Origin: Entoloma clypeatum | Lineage: Eukaryota > Basidiomycota > Agaricomycetes > Agaricales > Entolomataceae | Reading direction: 5' to 3' | Length of the DNA: 64,000 bases | Assembly: GCA_963565915.1 (NCBI GenBank) | Contig: OY751490.1 | Location: forward strand, 496,001-560,000 | Part shown: one piece after another, positions 46,981 to 60,160 of the stretch | Layout: each line of letters begins with the position of its first letter | Position numbering within the stretch: the stretch's first letter is position 1 | The notes under the pieces: generated by a model | What the model was told of the DNA's origin: nothing | The model's database searches: none | What the model saw: the letters and a program-made list of their open reading frames with translations, nothing else | Translations under genes and position numbers: made by a program

Positions 46981-49900
46981 CTAGTTCTTTATCAGTCCGA
47001 AGTACGGGATAAACTTGGAAAAGAGGATTTTCCCCAGATTCTTAGTCAAAAGGTCTGCAGGGTTATTCACTCCTTCGATGAATTCGACCGTAATAATTCC
47101 TTCGGAGACTTTTTCTCTGATGAAGTGGAATCGCACGTCAATGTGCTTGGATCGCTTCTCAGTCACAGGGTTGGATGCGATAAAGACGGAGCCGTTGTTA
47201 TCTCCGTAGATCGGTACTGATCCGATCTGCATTCCAAGTTCGGCAAGCATGCTTCTCAGCCATGTTGCTGCGCGACTGCAATCTGATAGCGCCATATACT
47301 CTGCTTCTGTAGAAGAGAGGGCGATGGTCTTTTGCGCCGATGATACCCATGTTATCGCTCCAGACGCCAGTGATATGAAGAAGCCGGTGGTAGACCTCCT
47401 CGTGTTTTCATCTGACGCCCAGTCGGAGTCTGTGAATGCATAGATCCCTTTCCCTGAGTCCCCATCGTACATGATTGCGTAATTTTTCGTTGCCTTCAAA
47501 TATCTGCAAATGTCCCTAGCCACCTCTAAATGGCGTTTGGTGGGATTTGCGGAAAATTGGGACATTTTGATTACAGCAAAGCAGATGTCAGGCCTCGTTC
47601 CAATCATCAGATATAGGAGTGATCCGATGACGGATTGGTACTTAGATCGGAGTTCCGCATTGGGTTCATCTTCGGACGCCATGGGTTTGTAGCCCGTAGG
47701 GAGTGGGGTATGGGTGGCATTAGATTCGCTCATCCCCATGCGTGCCAGAATTTTCTCAAGGTAAGGTACTTGATCAATGAAGATCCTCTTCCCACGTTGC
47801 CTTATTTGGATTGAGAGAAATTCCTTGGTTCCCCATCGGGCACTAGGTGACCTAGCTCCCTACATTCCCATGTTGTCATGAAGGCCTTCTTCTTTTCTAG
47901 CGTATATTCCCGGTTTGTGCCGAGAAAAGCAGAGTCGTCGACATAGATGACGGCAATTACAATTTCCCCGTTGGTACTTTTGTGAATGAACACTCCCGCA
48001 TCGGAGTGAAGCCGGACAAAGCCGAGCTTTTTCATGGAGGAATCAAGTTCCCTCCACCAGGCTAATGCGGCCTGCTTAAGTCTATATAGAGCTTTGAATA
48101 GTTGGTACATGAGGTGTTCTTTCCCTTTTACTATGTAGCCCTCAGGCTGTCGCATGTAAATGACTTCACGGAGCGTTCCATAGAGGAAGGCTGATGAGAC
48201 GTCCAAAAGAGTCATGAACCACCCTTCAAGGGCTGTCAATGCCAGTATTAATCGGACGGTTTCATATCTTACGACTGGTGAGAAGATCTGATCAAAGTCG
48301 ATCCCTTCTACCTGTGAGAAGCCTTTTGCGACAAGGCGCACTTTCAGACGCCCGTCGGACTTTTCGTTGTAAACCCATTTGTTCTTTAGAGCTTTCCTCC
48401 CTGCAGGCAGGGGTACTAGCTCCGTGATCACCCCGCGGCGTTTGAGCATGTCTAGCTCTTTACGTTCAGCCGCATACCAGTCTTCTTTATTTGGAAGAGG
48501 GTATATGTCTTTATGGGACATTTCAACGATGCCAACTTGGACTGATATTGCTTCCATCAGGAGGTCATTCATCCATGCCGTTTGACCGCCCAATCTCCAT
48601 CTTCGATCTAATTTTTCAAGATCAGACGCTGGAGTGTCTTCCCCATAGATGCTTCCTGGCATCTTCCGAACTCGTCGTTCCCTGATCGGTCGATCTGGTA
48701 CTTGCTCGGGTTCCGGAGTGGGTACTCGCGGTTCGTCATCAGGCTCACTGGCAGGCAGTTCGTTGTCTGATTCAGGTTGATCCTGTTCAATGGGAACTGG
48801 GATATGAGGTGTTTCGTTGTGACTATTGTCATCATTGCTGCCGGGAATGAGATCCTCAAACTCATCAGCCGGCTCTGGGTTTTCCATTTCTGGGTGGTTT
48901 TCTGGCAACGGGTCAATGTGGCATCTAGGGTACTTGCTTTCATCAAAGATAGCTTTCCCGCCCATGAAAATCGTGTTGGTCTCAGGATCCATGAAGCGGT
49001 ATCCTTTGACCCCTGGTTTCGATCCGAGATAAATCATCAATCGGGATCTTGATTCCAGGGAGTTCCTACGTTTCTCCTTTGGGATATATACATATGCCTG
49101 ACATCCAAATACTCTGACACTAGACATGTCGGGGATCTCATTGGTCACCCTGAAGTAAGGGGTTTTCCATTCAAGACGCTGCATGGGGGTTCTGTTGTAG
49201 AGAAATGCTGCGTGTTCCAAACAGAATTCCCACCACATGGGCGGTAAGCACGCATCGAAGCGCAATGCCTGAGATCTTTCCCATAGTGTTCGATTGATCC
49301 TTTCTGCTCTACCATTCTGCTGGTGCTGATATGGGAGCGTGACATCGATCAGAATTCCATGATCGGCAAGTACATCCTTGTATTCGTCAAATTCTCCACC
49401 TCCATCAACCCGCCACTTTTTAGGGGTAGCGGCAAATTGATTCTGGATCATCGCAAGGAATTGTTTCAGCGCCGTGATGGCGCCTGACTTCTTCCTAAGC
49501 AAGACGACCCAGACATGGGAAGAAAAATCGTCCAAAAAGGTAAGGAAATATTTGTACTTGTGGTACGATGCCGTGGATATCTGTTTCAGGTCTGAATGAA
49601 TCAGATCGAAGGGTTTGACAGCCCTCGTCATTGAATTGGGGTATGACTGATTCGGCATTTTCCCTTTGAGACACCCTGTGCAGTTTTCCTGTGATTTCTC
49701 ACGTACTAATGTTTTGGGTACTCCTTTGGTACTGGTGGGAATCTTATTGAGCGCCTGGTCATTTGGGTGGCCAAGGCGTTTATGCCAGGTTTCAACAGTG
49801 ATTTCGCTAGAGATCGCGTGGATTTGGTCATAGCGTATTTCAGTGTCTAACCAATAAATGGTTTGTCCGAGAATGTGAGGCGAGAACTGTATTTTGTTCT

Positions 49901-51698
49901 GTCCTTTGGAGATGTTGATTTCTCCACGCATTCCGTCTACTTTGTAACCGTGATTAAGGAAGACGCCTAGGGACAATAGGCGCGTGTCCATGTCCGGAAT
50001 GTAGAATACAGGTCGGAGAAGGTGGGTTTTTACTTCCCCATTTAGGGTATGCCGTACTGGAACGGCCCCAACTCCGAGAATTTCCAGTTTCTTTCCCTTT
50101 TCAGCTGTTTGGACAAATCGCTTTGCCTTAAGAGGCCTGTAGTACGCGAAGTCCTTGAACTCATGGGTAAAGTGTAACGAGGCACCGGAGTCTAAGATCC
50201 ATTGTGCACGTTCTTTCTTCTTACAGTGTGTACATGACGCAAAGTGCTTTGTATATTTTTTATATAGATCGTTGTCAATATGATCCATACATTCTGCACT
50301 AGTACTAGCTAATATTTTACACGTCTGCAAGGAGGTGTTATTAGCTTTCCTTAATTGGTCAGATTCAGGAGAGGAAGATGACGAACCGTCAAGTTCAATG
50401 AGCCCATCTTCGAATTGGTCCGGCCCCATCCGCTCGCTTTGATGGTCTATGTCCATCATCCTAAGGGTTTGGTCCAGCGGCGGAGTAACTCGACGCTGCT
50501 TGGACGGTCTTTCGTTTTCTTCTGGGATAATCGTATCCAGAATGCGAAGGTTTGACCCTGAGGGGCGGGCACCAATGCCGCGCGCGAGTTTGCGAACATG
50601 GTCGTTTTTCTTCCACACAGACGGCTTGCCCGAAGGAAGCCCGGTGTACTGGGATGGAGGCGGGTTCATTCGCTGAAGGAGCGACTGCATCCGCTGAGAG
50701 TCTGGCTGGGCGGTACTTATCGTTTTTCCGCGCCCGGTGACGGTAGTAAAGGATGGTGGAGGGAAGTGTATGGCAGGAGCAACGAACTCAACTGTTTCCT
50801 CCGCATGGTCGGACGTGTTGTCCGCAGTGTTGGCGCTTTTCTTCTGATTGCGCCAGCGTCCTTTTCCCTTCTTCTTTTCGGAAGCGGTACTATGGTCGGT
50901 CGAGTTAGGCTGCTCGTCAGCGTCGTTCTGTGAGGTACTCGGCTTTTGCTGCTTTTCCCATTTGGGGTCCTGCCCCTTTCGCTTTGTCCCAGAAATTTTC
51001 TTGGCCTGCTCATTGGACGTATGAGTAGACCCGACCGAATACTTGCGCCTGTATTCCGAGATGACGCTGTCGGCGACGGCCTGCCATGTGAAGTCATCGG
51101 CGTCGTATACCTGGAAGAGAGCGGTGGAGAGTGATGACCAGGCGTCGGGAATCGCATTGGCCAAGATCATTGCCTGCATCAGATCGGGGACGACAAAATT
51201 TGAATCGGCGAGACGGGCGAAGAGAGAGCCCAGGCGTTCGATTTCAGGGACGGGGTCGCGTCCAGACAGTTTGTAGGTGGCGGCGGCTTTAAAGTCGCCG
51301 AAGATGACCGCCGGGGATATCTTGGAGTAGGCGTCTTTCAACGTTTTCCATGCGCCAAGCGCCGAGGTACTGTCTTTGATGTGACGTCTGATCGCCTCAG
51401 AGATTTTCAGGTGTATCGCCCCGAGAGCTACGTCGTCGTCCCTGATCCAGGCTTTTTCTTCCTTGCGGAAGCCGGGCTGGTCGACCGTGGTAGTCAGCAC
51501 AGGGGGAGCAGCGGCGGTGGGACCAGGAGTGGAGACCGTAGTGGTGAAGTCGGCGATCTCGGGACGGGGGATGTCGCCAGAGACGATGCGCCAGACTCCT
51601 TGATGGAGGAGGTAGGACTTCATTTTTTCGGCCCAGCTTTGGTAGTCAATGCCGTCAAAGGGGGCGATGGTGTCAAGAGCAGAGCGAGAGGTAGACAT
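46981..51698 (-). pseudogene. Copia copy 3 gag-pol, one frameshift
   Basis: The best copy of the family: one frame of 1298 codons from ATG 51698 carries gag, protease (ILDSGASLHF), integrase (WHKRLGHPN, CTGC; HSDLKQ, VDGGGEF, GRAERIN) and RT with YVDDSAF. Soon after, near 47835, one A is missing compared with copies 1 and 2 (GEPKEF becomes GEPRNF), giving a stop at 47802. The remaining RT/RNase H sequence is open in the shifted frame to the normal stop at 46981, with TDSDWAS, STEAEYMA and YGDNNGS intact. A single-base sequencing or assembly error would leave this copy complete. Confidence 0.9.
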
Positions 51699-52060
51699 TG
51701 TAGATGAATCTAAAAAGGGTTCCCAATCAGTGATATGTTATGAATATGATTCGAGAAAACAATTTGAATTATTCCTTATGACTTATTCCCTTCAGGAATA
51801 GCGGTCATGGGAAAACCCTTTATATGTCAGAAACGTATAAGGTGCGATCAACGTTTCCACATGGAGTGTACTAGGTCAATCCCCTTAGGGACGTCTCATG
51901 ACAGGTACTTGTCGTAATGACGTTCCCAGGTTCATATGTGAAGAAGTATGACTCAGAACCTAGATCTTTCGATCGGTTCTTTGCCAACCAGGGTAGAGTG
52001 GGCAGGTACTCGCTGTTGCCAGCGTTTCCCAGGTCCCTCTGCTATCCGGGGCCTATAACC

Positions 52061-52372
52061 TGTTGAAGTTCCACCTGGGCGCTAGCCACAGGTGTACTGA
52101 GCAACACAGCTACAGTGTGGAAGTACTCTACACAACCGTTCTAGCCACTTACATGGTTTGGGGTGGGTGAGGCTGGTGAGAGCGGTTGAGGCTGGTGAGA
52201 GCGATGGAGCTGGTTAAGAGTCAAGAGACAACTTGTTGATATTGACAGTTTCCTGGTCTTATATACCGTACTACTGTTTGTACCAACCAAACAAGTATGT
52301 AATGAAGATATGTAAAGGTCACGTGATGTAATCTAATCTAATCTAATCTACGTGATGGGAAAAGTTTCAACA
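52061..52372 (-). repeat. Copia copy 3, 5' LTR
   Basis: 312 bp, apparently identical to the other LTR of this copy; holds the TATA box and leader donor site on the minus strand. Confidence 0.93.
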
Positions 52373-52377
52373 CTCAC

Positions 52378-52877
52378 AAGGGCTAAATTGTTGTGCTGAT
52401 CTCGCGTGAAGCAAATCTGGTAAAATCCCCTTCACTTTTCATTTTTCATTATAAAAGACAACTCATAGAATGAGATTTAAAAGCTCAAAATTATTCTGTG
52501 GTCTTATACAACACCTTCACAGAGTTCTGTCCATTGGCCACTTTGACAAGCTGACGAGGTCACAAGATTTGTGTAGATTTGCTGATGCTCTCCTCAAGAC
52601 AAGTACTCTCCATCTATCAGAATTGGACTATATACATATAACCAGATTGCTGGAAAGAGGTGAGAGATCACATATCTAGCATATACAGAAGATTCCACAT
52701 AATTATGTGGAGGGTGGACAGCTGACTGCAAGATATGATGTTGGACACATTAGTTGAGGTATTAGCCTATGAGTACTTGCAAACTGTCTCATGTTGGCAC
52801 CTGTATCATTCACAAACATCCAGCCTCTCTCACTCCATAAGATTGATATGAGTCTTTTATATGAGGTAGATTTGTTC
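52378..52877. other. Inner loop of inverted repeat, right part
   Basis: 500 bp of AT-rich sequence between copia copy 3 and the right inverted-repeat arm. It continues the sequence interrupted at 46592. No gene recognised. Confidence 0.4.
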
Positions 52878-53703
52878 TCTTGCCCCTTTCCAACACTTTC
52901 ATGATGTGTATTGTAGATGGAGAATACTTGACTGGACAGAATTCTTATAAAATAGTCTACATATATACTCCACCTTATTCCTTTGGTCAATATTATCTCA
53001 TATACTTCAAATCTAAGAGGGTCTAAAAGGTCAGAGGGATATTCTCCATGCCTTTGCTGGAATATGGTGCATATTTGGAAATACAGGTGGTTGAAAGCAT
53101 ATACCTCTAGAAATAGATCTAGGCATTTTCTCACTTATTCCTTCGGCGAAATACATCTTCTATATATATTATCTACAGTGGCAGAATATGAGAGGCAATG
53201 GTTCCACGGTTCTGATGATATGAAGTGTGCATCATTATTTTTGGGGCAATCAGAAGACATAGCTGGATCAGTTCATCTAAACATTTTCTGGCATATTCCT
53301 TTCACAAAAGACACACCTCATTTATGTTTCAAATAAGGACTACAAAGATATTAGGTATAGGCCTTCTGGTTGTAGTGCAATATAAGGTGCGCTTTTTTCA
53401 CTTTTTTGGCAGTTGCAGGATATATACCTACATGAGTTGAAATAAACATTGCTCTTTTGTAAAATGCATATAATGTATTATTTAATTGAGAATGAGGATA
53501 CAAAAATATGAAAGCAATCCACCCATTGGATGGCCCGAGATACATGATTTTGTGGTCAATGAGGCCAATTGATGGAGACGACGCGTTGTTTGTTATTAGT
53601 CAGCCGGCATGTTTGTCGGCTGATCCTTCATCAATCAATATGGACCCTGCCGCTAATCAAAAAGGGGGCAGTCCAGGTTCTGTTGCCATACAATCGATCA
53701 AGG
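52878..53703 (-). repeat. Long inverted repeat, right arm
   Basis: Inverted, nearly identical partner of 44928-45752. A further inverted match of about 50 bp (53738-53790 with 44351-44402) lies outside the arms, with unequal spacing on the two sides. Confidence 0.8.
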
Positions 53704-54452
53704 GTTGATGTGAAATGTCTGCCGGGGGTTTTGACAGCGGACAACCCCGGAATTCACTCGCTCGCGCGGCTTTTTTGCTGGGCCCGATTCATATCTCGCT
53801 CACCTCTTGCTGACAGGCCCGCGTATACTTTAGCAGCTCATTGGGTACTGGCGCCGTGTCAAGTTACGGTTTTGAAGGCCATCACACAGTACAGCAACAT
53901 GCGTTGAACATGCGGTCATGTTCCCCGGGCCCAGCAGGCTGCAGCGACCGCCGACCGCCCGGACACCTTCTGTTCTACTTACCCATTGAATCGAGAATAA
54001 AGATGCTTATTCAACTTTAGCATTGTGAACTTGAATGCTGTAATCAGAGCCCAACCCGAGCTAGATCGATCTTTTTGTTGGCGCTTCGAGCTGCCGGGCG
54101 GGAATAAGAAGGCCTGACCGAGGTAAGCATGCGCATTACCGACCGAGAAACAAGGATAGTTGATGGCTATCAGCAGACCGAGCGCTATTCCTGATTCCTG
54201 ATTATAATAAGCCCCACCTACTAAGGTGTATTACGAATCGTTACAGAAGGAATGTGTCGCCTGGTATATAACCTCTCAACGCGGTCAAAGCCTCAGCGTT
54301 CTTCTCTATTTCTCAGAAGACCAGTCACCGACCCCAAGAAGCACAAGCCCAGCGATCTCAACACCTCTTCTCTGCGATTCGCTTACTCGACTGCTGCACG
54401 AGAACCACAAAACACAACAGAGAAGATCGCTGATACGAACGAATCGAAACCA
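53704..54452 (+). promoter_or_regulatory. Intergenic region and promoter of aldo/keto reductase
   Basis: About 750 bp. The left 90 bp belong to the inverted-repeat system. A TATA-like GGTATATAA at 54263-54271 lies about 190 bp before the AKR start, implying a long 5' leader. No other gene seen. Confidence 0.45.
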
Positions 54453-56093
54453 ATGGCACTGTTCGCACCCGCTCCTCCAGCCCCGACCAAGCTTGGGACC
54501 TATCGCAACCTCGCCCCGTCAGCGAGCGTGGCCGTGTCACCCTTGTGTCTCGGAGGGATGTCAATCGGCGATAAGTGGGGCTCGTACGGGTACGGGGTTA
54601 TGGATAAGGTAATGTTTCGTTTTAAAGAACCATGGATAGATGATCTCGTCTAAAAAAAAAAATCGATTCAGGAATCGAGTTTCAACCTCCTAGACGCGTT
54701 CTTCGACAATGGCGGAAACTTTATTGATACCGCGAACAACTACCAAGACGAAAGCTCGGAGGCTTTCATCGGAGAGTGGCTGGAAAAGCGAGGGATACGT
54801 GATCAGCTTGTGATCGCTACGAAGGTTTGTCGATGGCATTAGAAAATCGGTTACCTGTCATTTGTTCTAATCGACGGGTTTTTTTTTTTTGCGATAGTAC
54901 TCTACCAATTTCAAACGCGCGCCCAGCGAGGAATACCCTGTGAGAGCCAACTATGTTGGCAATCACGTCAAGTCGATGCGTGTCAGTGTCGATGCCAGCT
55001 TAAAAAAAGTAAATATTACTTTTTTTTTTTGGACTTGGCGAAGCCTTCCCGAGCTGACTCCCCCCTTCCCCCCCACACCAGCTCCGCACGGACTATATCG
55101 ACATACTCTACGTTCACTTTTGGGACTTCAATACCTCAGTCAAAGAGGTCATGGACGGCCTGCACAACTTGGTCGTTCAGGGTAAAGTCTTGTACCTTGT
55201 ACGTCGGCCAAATGAAAAAAAATCATGCAAAATTCTCCTCAACGTCGTTTTATCGTTGCCTCGTGTAGGGAATCTCCGACGCTCCGGCATGGATCGTCTC
55301 CAAAGCAAACCAATACGCACGAGATCACGGAAAGACGCCGTTCTGCATCTACCAAGGCGCATGGAACGTCCTCCAGCGCGATTTGGAGCGGGAAGTCATC
55401 CCCATGGCCAGGGAAGAGGGTTAGTCCTACTTAGGTATCTCCCGCCGGAGAAAGAGAAACTCACGACTGACGTTTTGCATTTATTTTCGCGTACAAACAG
55501 GCATGGCTATCGCACCCTGGAACGTGCTTGCCGGGGGCCGCATCAGGACGGATGCAGAGGAAGCAAGGCGCAGGGAGACGGGTGAGAAGGGCAGGTCTAC
55601 CTGGCGTGGAGACTGGGAACGGGACGAGAACCAGAGGAAGGTGGCCAAGGTTTTAGAAGAGATCGCAAAGGAAGTCGGAACTGGGCATATCACCGCAGGT
55701 AAACTATTTCCTCACATCTGTGCCTGCTATGCGTTGCTCATGGCTCCCGTTCTCCCAAGTCGCCATCGCCTACCTCATGCAAAAGACACCTTACGTCTTC
55801 CCTATCATCGGCGGGCGAAAAGTAGAGCATCTCCTTGCGAACGTTGAGGCTCTCAAAATCGCTTTGACCCCAGAGCATATCAAGGCGATCGAAAGCGTCG
55901 TGCCGTTCGATTTGGGATTCCCGTCCAATGTCATCGTGAGTTCGGAAAAAAAAAACTTTTTTTGGTTTGTTCAAATCAGGTACTCATGATCGTGGTGCAG
56001 GGAACTGGAACCACCAATCTGTTCACCTTTGCTAACGCGGGTTCCTTTGACAAGGTACCTGTTCTTGGGGCGATCAGGCCCGCGAAAAACTAG
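54453..56093 (+). CDS. Aldo/keto reductase (aryl-alcohol dehydrogenase type), complete
   Basis: NADPH-dependent carbonyl reductase of 384 residues in eight exons: 54453-54608, 54672-54824, 54898-55008, 55082-55198, 55269-55419, 55501-55698, 55760-55935, 56001-56093 (1155 nt, frame closed). The TIM-barrel AKR features are complete: [15 protein letters not shown], tetrad Asp71 and Tyr76 ([10 protein letters not shown]), Lys103 (VIATK), His152 (YVHFWD), and the cofactor loop [12 protein letters not shown]. The family includes norsolorinic-acid-reductase and aryl-alcohol-dehydrogenase-like enzymes that reduce aldehydes or ketones. The relic at 11540-11883 is a truncated paralogue. A role in reducing an oxidised terpenoid is inferred from neighbours only. 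Confidence 0.94.
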
Positions 56094-57069
56094 TGGAGAT
56101 CTTTGTAATGACAAGTCTAGTTTTCTTTTTTTCCCCCTCGTGTACTACCCTGCCATGACATCGATTTGTTTCATATAAATGTCAAGTTTTCCCCCCCCCC
56201 CCCAATGTTCAACTGAATGATCCATCCATCCGGTCATGACTTTCGAGCTTAAAAAAGTAAATACCAGGTAACTTCGTTCCTCTGGGATTCTATCCGAGTC
56301 AATGGGAGTCAAGCCGAGGACCGAATCAAGCTTTATTTATCTATCTCGAAAGCGCCGGCAATTCGGAGCCTCTCTCGCTTTCATTGAGATTCTCCGCGGG
56401 CTTCAATGATGCAGATACTTATAATAACTTGATATTATTATCAAGCCCAATTTCGAGTACTGAACTTGAAGTGATGGTCCCGCCGTCCCATGGACTCAGG
56501 AAGTGCCAGTGCCTCCATGGCTGCGTCCGAGTCACGGTCTCCATTGTAATGTGGACTCTGGGCCTTAGTCCTGACTCGGATCCCTATGTAGCGACCCCGG
56601 CATGAAACCATCGCAATTGCGTCTTCTGCAACTTGAACCAAGCGCCAACTGACCCAGGTAATGTGTCGTATCAAGTCATAACTCATGCCAGCCCCGAGCG
56701 TGGGCAATATCGTCCTTATCCGAATCGTGTTCGATTTTTCGGATCCCTGGCAACTGTTCGTAGGTAGCCGTCAGGCGGCAAGTGATTTGACTTGGGTTGG
56801 GCACAACTCAACACCGGCGTCACTAGTAAACCTTGGGGGTCCAGAGCCGTCGCGCGGGCTGAGAACTGAAGAGATACTCAGACTCTACTCTACGGAAAGG
56901 CTGCGCCGCAACGGCATGTATTGACGAGAATCTATGAGAATTCTGAGAACGATGATGCCCGAAATTGAAAATACACGAATCACGTATCAAAAAACTAGAC
57001 AAGTAAATTAAATAATCGAACTGAAAGAAGAAAAAAAACATCGCATTTCGCAATTTCCCTCGAGAGGAT
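56094..57069. other. Intergenic region between convergent AKR and P450 C
   Basis: 976 bp holding two 3' ends, a C-rich homopolymer near 56191-56203 and several AT-rich tracts. No gene, RNA or repeat recognised. Confidence 0.45.
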
Positions 57070-59281
57070 TTAGATCCACTTGAGGATGGTCTTCTCCTTT
57101 TCCCGAAGGTTCGCGACGAACTCTTTATCCTCCTTGGAGATCTCCTTCTCGTATGCCTCGTAGAAAGGGATAGAGTCGACAAACTGCTTCCTGATGAGGC
57201 GAGCGTGTTGCGGGCTGCGCGGTCTGATGACGCATGAGAACTTGTTCGGGAAGCTGGCGAGGGCCTGCAGAACACGCGATGATAATGACGAGGATATTAC
57301 AACACGTAACACGTACCTGCGCGTAATCATAGATATCAGGTACAATATCTTCGCCTTGTGGGCTTGTCAACCGACCAAAGTCGAATCCCCAAAGGAGGTT
57401 CATGGTGTTGACGGCCTGGCCCGATGGTTTTGTCAAAATGAGAAATGAGAATGGAAAGTGGGGTGCGTAAAAAAGCATACTCACGACGGAATAGCTCCCG
57501 ACGTGGAAACCTGCGCAGATACGCTGTGAAAAAATGTTGGTATCAGAGGTACGTATAATTGGAATAGGAAGACCCCGGGCTTACCCTTCCCATGCCGAAA
57601 GCAAGGTTGTTGCGGCGACCAGGATCTTTCTCAAACTCTTTCCTCGTACCGAATTCTGAAAGGATGAAACGGTCGGGGTTGAACTTCTCCGGATCTTCAT
57701 ACACATTGGGATCATGGAATACACCATCTTTGGAATGGATCATGTTGAGCTGGCGATGAAGAACCACAAATCAGAAGACGTACACAGGTTCGCGATAATA
57801 ATAGTTCCCTTGGGTATCGTATAACCATTATACTGCGACGGAAATCGGATTGGTTAAACAGAATGACGGGGTTCAGTGCAAAACACATACGACGACATCA
57901 GCCGTAGCGGCATGGGGTATGATGGGAGCATTGGGTCTGAAGCGGTGCACCTCGTTCACGACGGCCTGGATGTAAGTTAGATCTTTGAAATCGTCGTGAA
58001 TCGGCATTCGGTCTGAACCGACGACACGATCCAGCTCCTCTTGAGCCTTCTTTTGGACCTCCGGGAATGCGACGAGGGCGAGAACAAGTGACTGCGTGAA
58101 CGAGGAAGTCGTGTCAGACCCAGCTTCGATGAGGGTTCCTCCAAGATGACTGGACGAGAGTTCAGAAAATAAGTCCGAGCAATAACCGGGAAAAAACATA
58201 CCCAATCATATCACGGTCATAGTTCCACTCGGTCGCCTTTTGGACGACGCTTTCCATGAAACACCCGTTTCCTTCCTCCTTCCTTTCGATCCTTTTCTCG
58301 ACTTCTTCCAGAAGGCCAAAGTAGAGGTCCTTTTGCATCTTCCGAACCTTCTTACAGGCAGGCTTCCACTCGGTGAATCGCTCGGGAACGTACTTCAAGA
58401 TGGGAATGAAATCGACGGGAGCGTAAGAGCCGGGCATGAGGATATGCTCATAGAGAGGGTGCATATCGAAGAAATCGACAACCTCTTTCGTTGTTATTCT
58501 GGGTGCGCGTTTGCCATAGGTTACGGAAAGTATGACAGAGGAGGAGAAGCGTCGAATGGAGTCATAAAAATCCTGCGCAGACCAAGGTCGTGAGCTTTCA
58601 GACAGACTGAAATATTATCTTCTTTTCTTATACCTCAGGAGCCGTAAGTAGTTCATACATCAACTGTGCGCTTTCTGCGCTTTGAATGGGGCGATGTTGG
58701 AGTGCCGACTTGGGGGTCAAGAGTTCGTGGGCTCCCCTCCGGAGGGAACGCCATTTGTCCCCTGTAAAAACTAATAAGTTGACTTGTGATAGATTAAAAC
58801 CACCTCATAATTACCATGCCGCGCCCTGCATAATTGATGAGCCTCTGTTTCGAGAAACGAACGACTGAAACTTACAAAACCAAATTGAGGCCATCGGTCA
58901 TGACTTGGACAAAGTGATTTGGTGGACGATCAGCAGTGACCGCAGAGTTCTTGTCCATGATCTCGTAGATAGCCCCTGCGGAGGATAAAACTACAACGTT
59001 TCCGGATCCAATTTTGAGACTGAATATCTCTCCATATTCATGCGCCCATTCCGTGAACCTTGAGCGAGGAGTATCAGAATGTTAATGCACCTATCCAAAG
59101 ATGATGAACTTCACTGTAGGTATGGCAGATGTGTCGGAAAGTTGTGGATGTTCCCCAAAAGCGGACGAACAGGAGGACCCGGGGGCAGAAAGCTTTCTCT
59201 TTGGCCTATGCGAGAAATGCGATAGATGAGGAAACCAGCGAAGAGGGCCGCTGCACTGGTTGTCAACGTTGAGGACTCCAT
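57070..59281 (-). CDS. Cytochrome P450 C, complete
   Basis: ER-anchored monooxygenase with multiple short introns. The start at 59281 opens a hydrophobic anchor and the hinge LPPGPPVRPLLGN. The first intron (donor GTGAAG near 59108) joins CA|G cleanly to FTEWAHEYGEIFSL. Later landmarks: IEAGSDTTSS in the I-helix, NEVHRFRP as ExxR, FNPDRF as the PERF motif, and the haem loop FGMGRRICAG joined across an intron near 57590, with its Cys as iron ligand. The C-terminus ends in a Lys/Glu-rich tail (EKEKTILKWI). Similar in plan to P450 B but clearly a different subfamily. Lies between the AKR and the regulator and is a candidate tailoring oxidase. Confidence 0.9.
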
Positions 59282-60160
59282 GTCGGATGGGATTGGGGAA
59301 AGGCAACGAGACTTCCCTCCTCCATTATATCGCCCTAAATGTGAACGGCAAAGTCGTTTGTGATGTCGGTCGGGATGATGCCCGCGTACATGTTCGAATG
59401 AGTACCGGCAACTTCCGGGGAATGGGCGCAGGTTCAAGGTTTGTTGAAAGATTTCTCCTCTGTTTAACTGTAAGTATTGCCCCCCCCGGACCCCTTGCCT
59501 GAGTCCTCCAGCATGTTGATTGTCAAATCACTATCTCCATTGCTCGAGCACCATGATATACGTGCCAAACCAAAGATGTCCGAGTCTGAGTCGGCCGTTT
59601 CATAATTCAAAAAAAAAAAAAGGCAATCTTTTTTCTCAATCTTTTCTCGTTCAACTTCCGAAGCCGACATTTCATCTCAGGCTGTTGGAGGATGGTACGG
59701 CGGCAGATAGTATACACTTCTTCGATCACCTTGTGTTCAAGCTTTCAAGAGTTGCTTTCTGAGCCTCCGAGTCCCTCGCACCTACTTAGGTTCAAGAAGC
59801 ACGGAATCATGTACCGCCTTGCGCAGCACCCTATCTACATCTTGGCAGCATGACGGCAACGATCCTCGAAACTTAATTCGGAAGTTACTTACTTACTCCG
59901 GGCTGCAAGCCATAACCTTGTCTCAACCTTAAGTACATATAGTTACTAGGCGGTCGGCGACTCGGATGTTTTCAAAACCTCCAAGGACCATGGCAGTTGA
60001 ATCATAAATGATTATATGTTCAGAACTTGACGACCACGAACCCGAGTAAGTAGTAAGTAAAAAAAACACTGGGCGATCTCGCTAGGGAGTTGCATCAGGG
60101 CGAAGTCCTCAGTCTATGTATAGATACGTAGAATGCATATGTATGTATGTATGGTGTGAA
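59282..60160. other. Intergenic region, P450 C promoter
   Basis: About 880 bp between the P450 C start and the 3' end of the regulator gene. It contains an A run near 59609-59620 and GTAT repeats near 60140. No coding feature recognised. Confidence 0.4.

Larger units (their letters stand above)
46593..52372 (-). mobile_element. Ty1/copia retrotransposon, copy 3, minus strand
   Basis: 5780 bp with 312-bp LTRs (46593-46904 and 52061-52372) that look identical, and perfect target duplication CTCAC at 46588-46592 and 52373-52377. The primer site next to the right LTR reads GGTTATAGGCCCC on the minus strand, one change from copy 1. This is the youngest insertion by LTR comparison. Confidence 0.95.
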
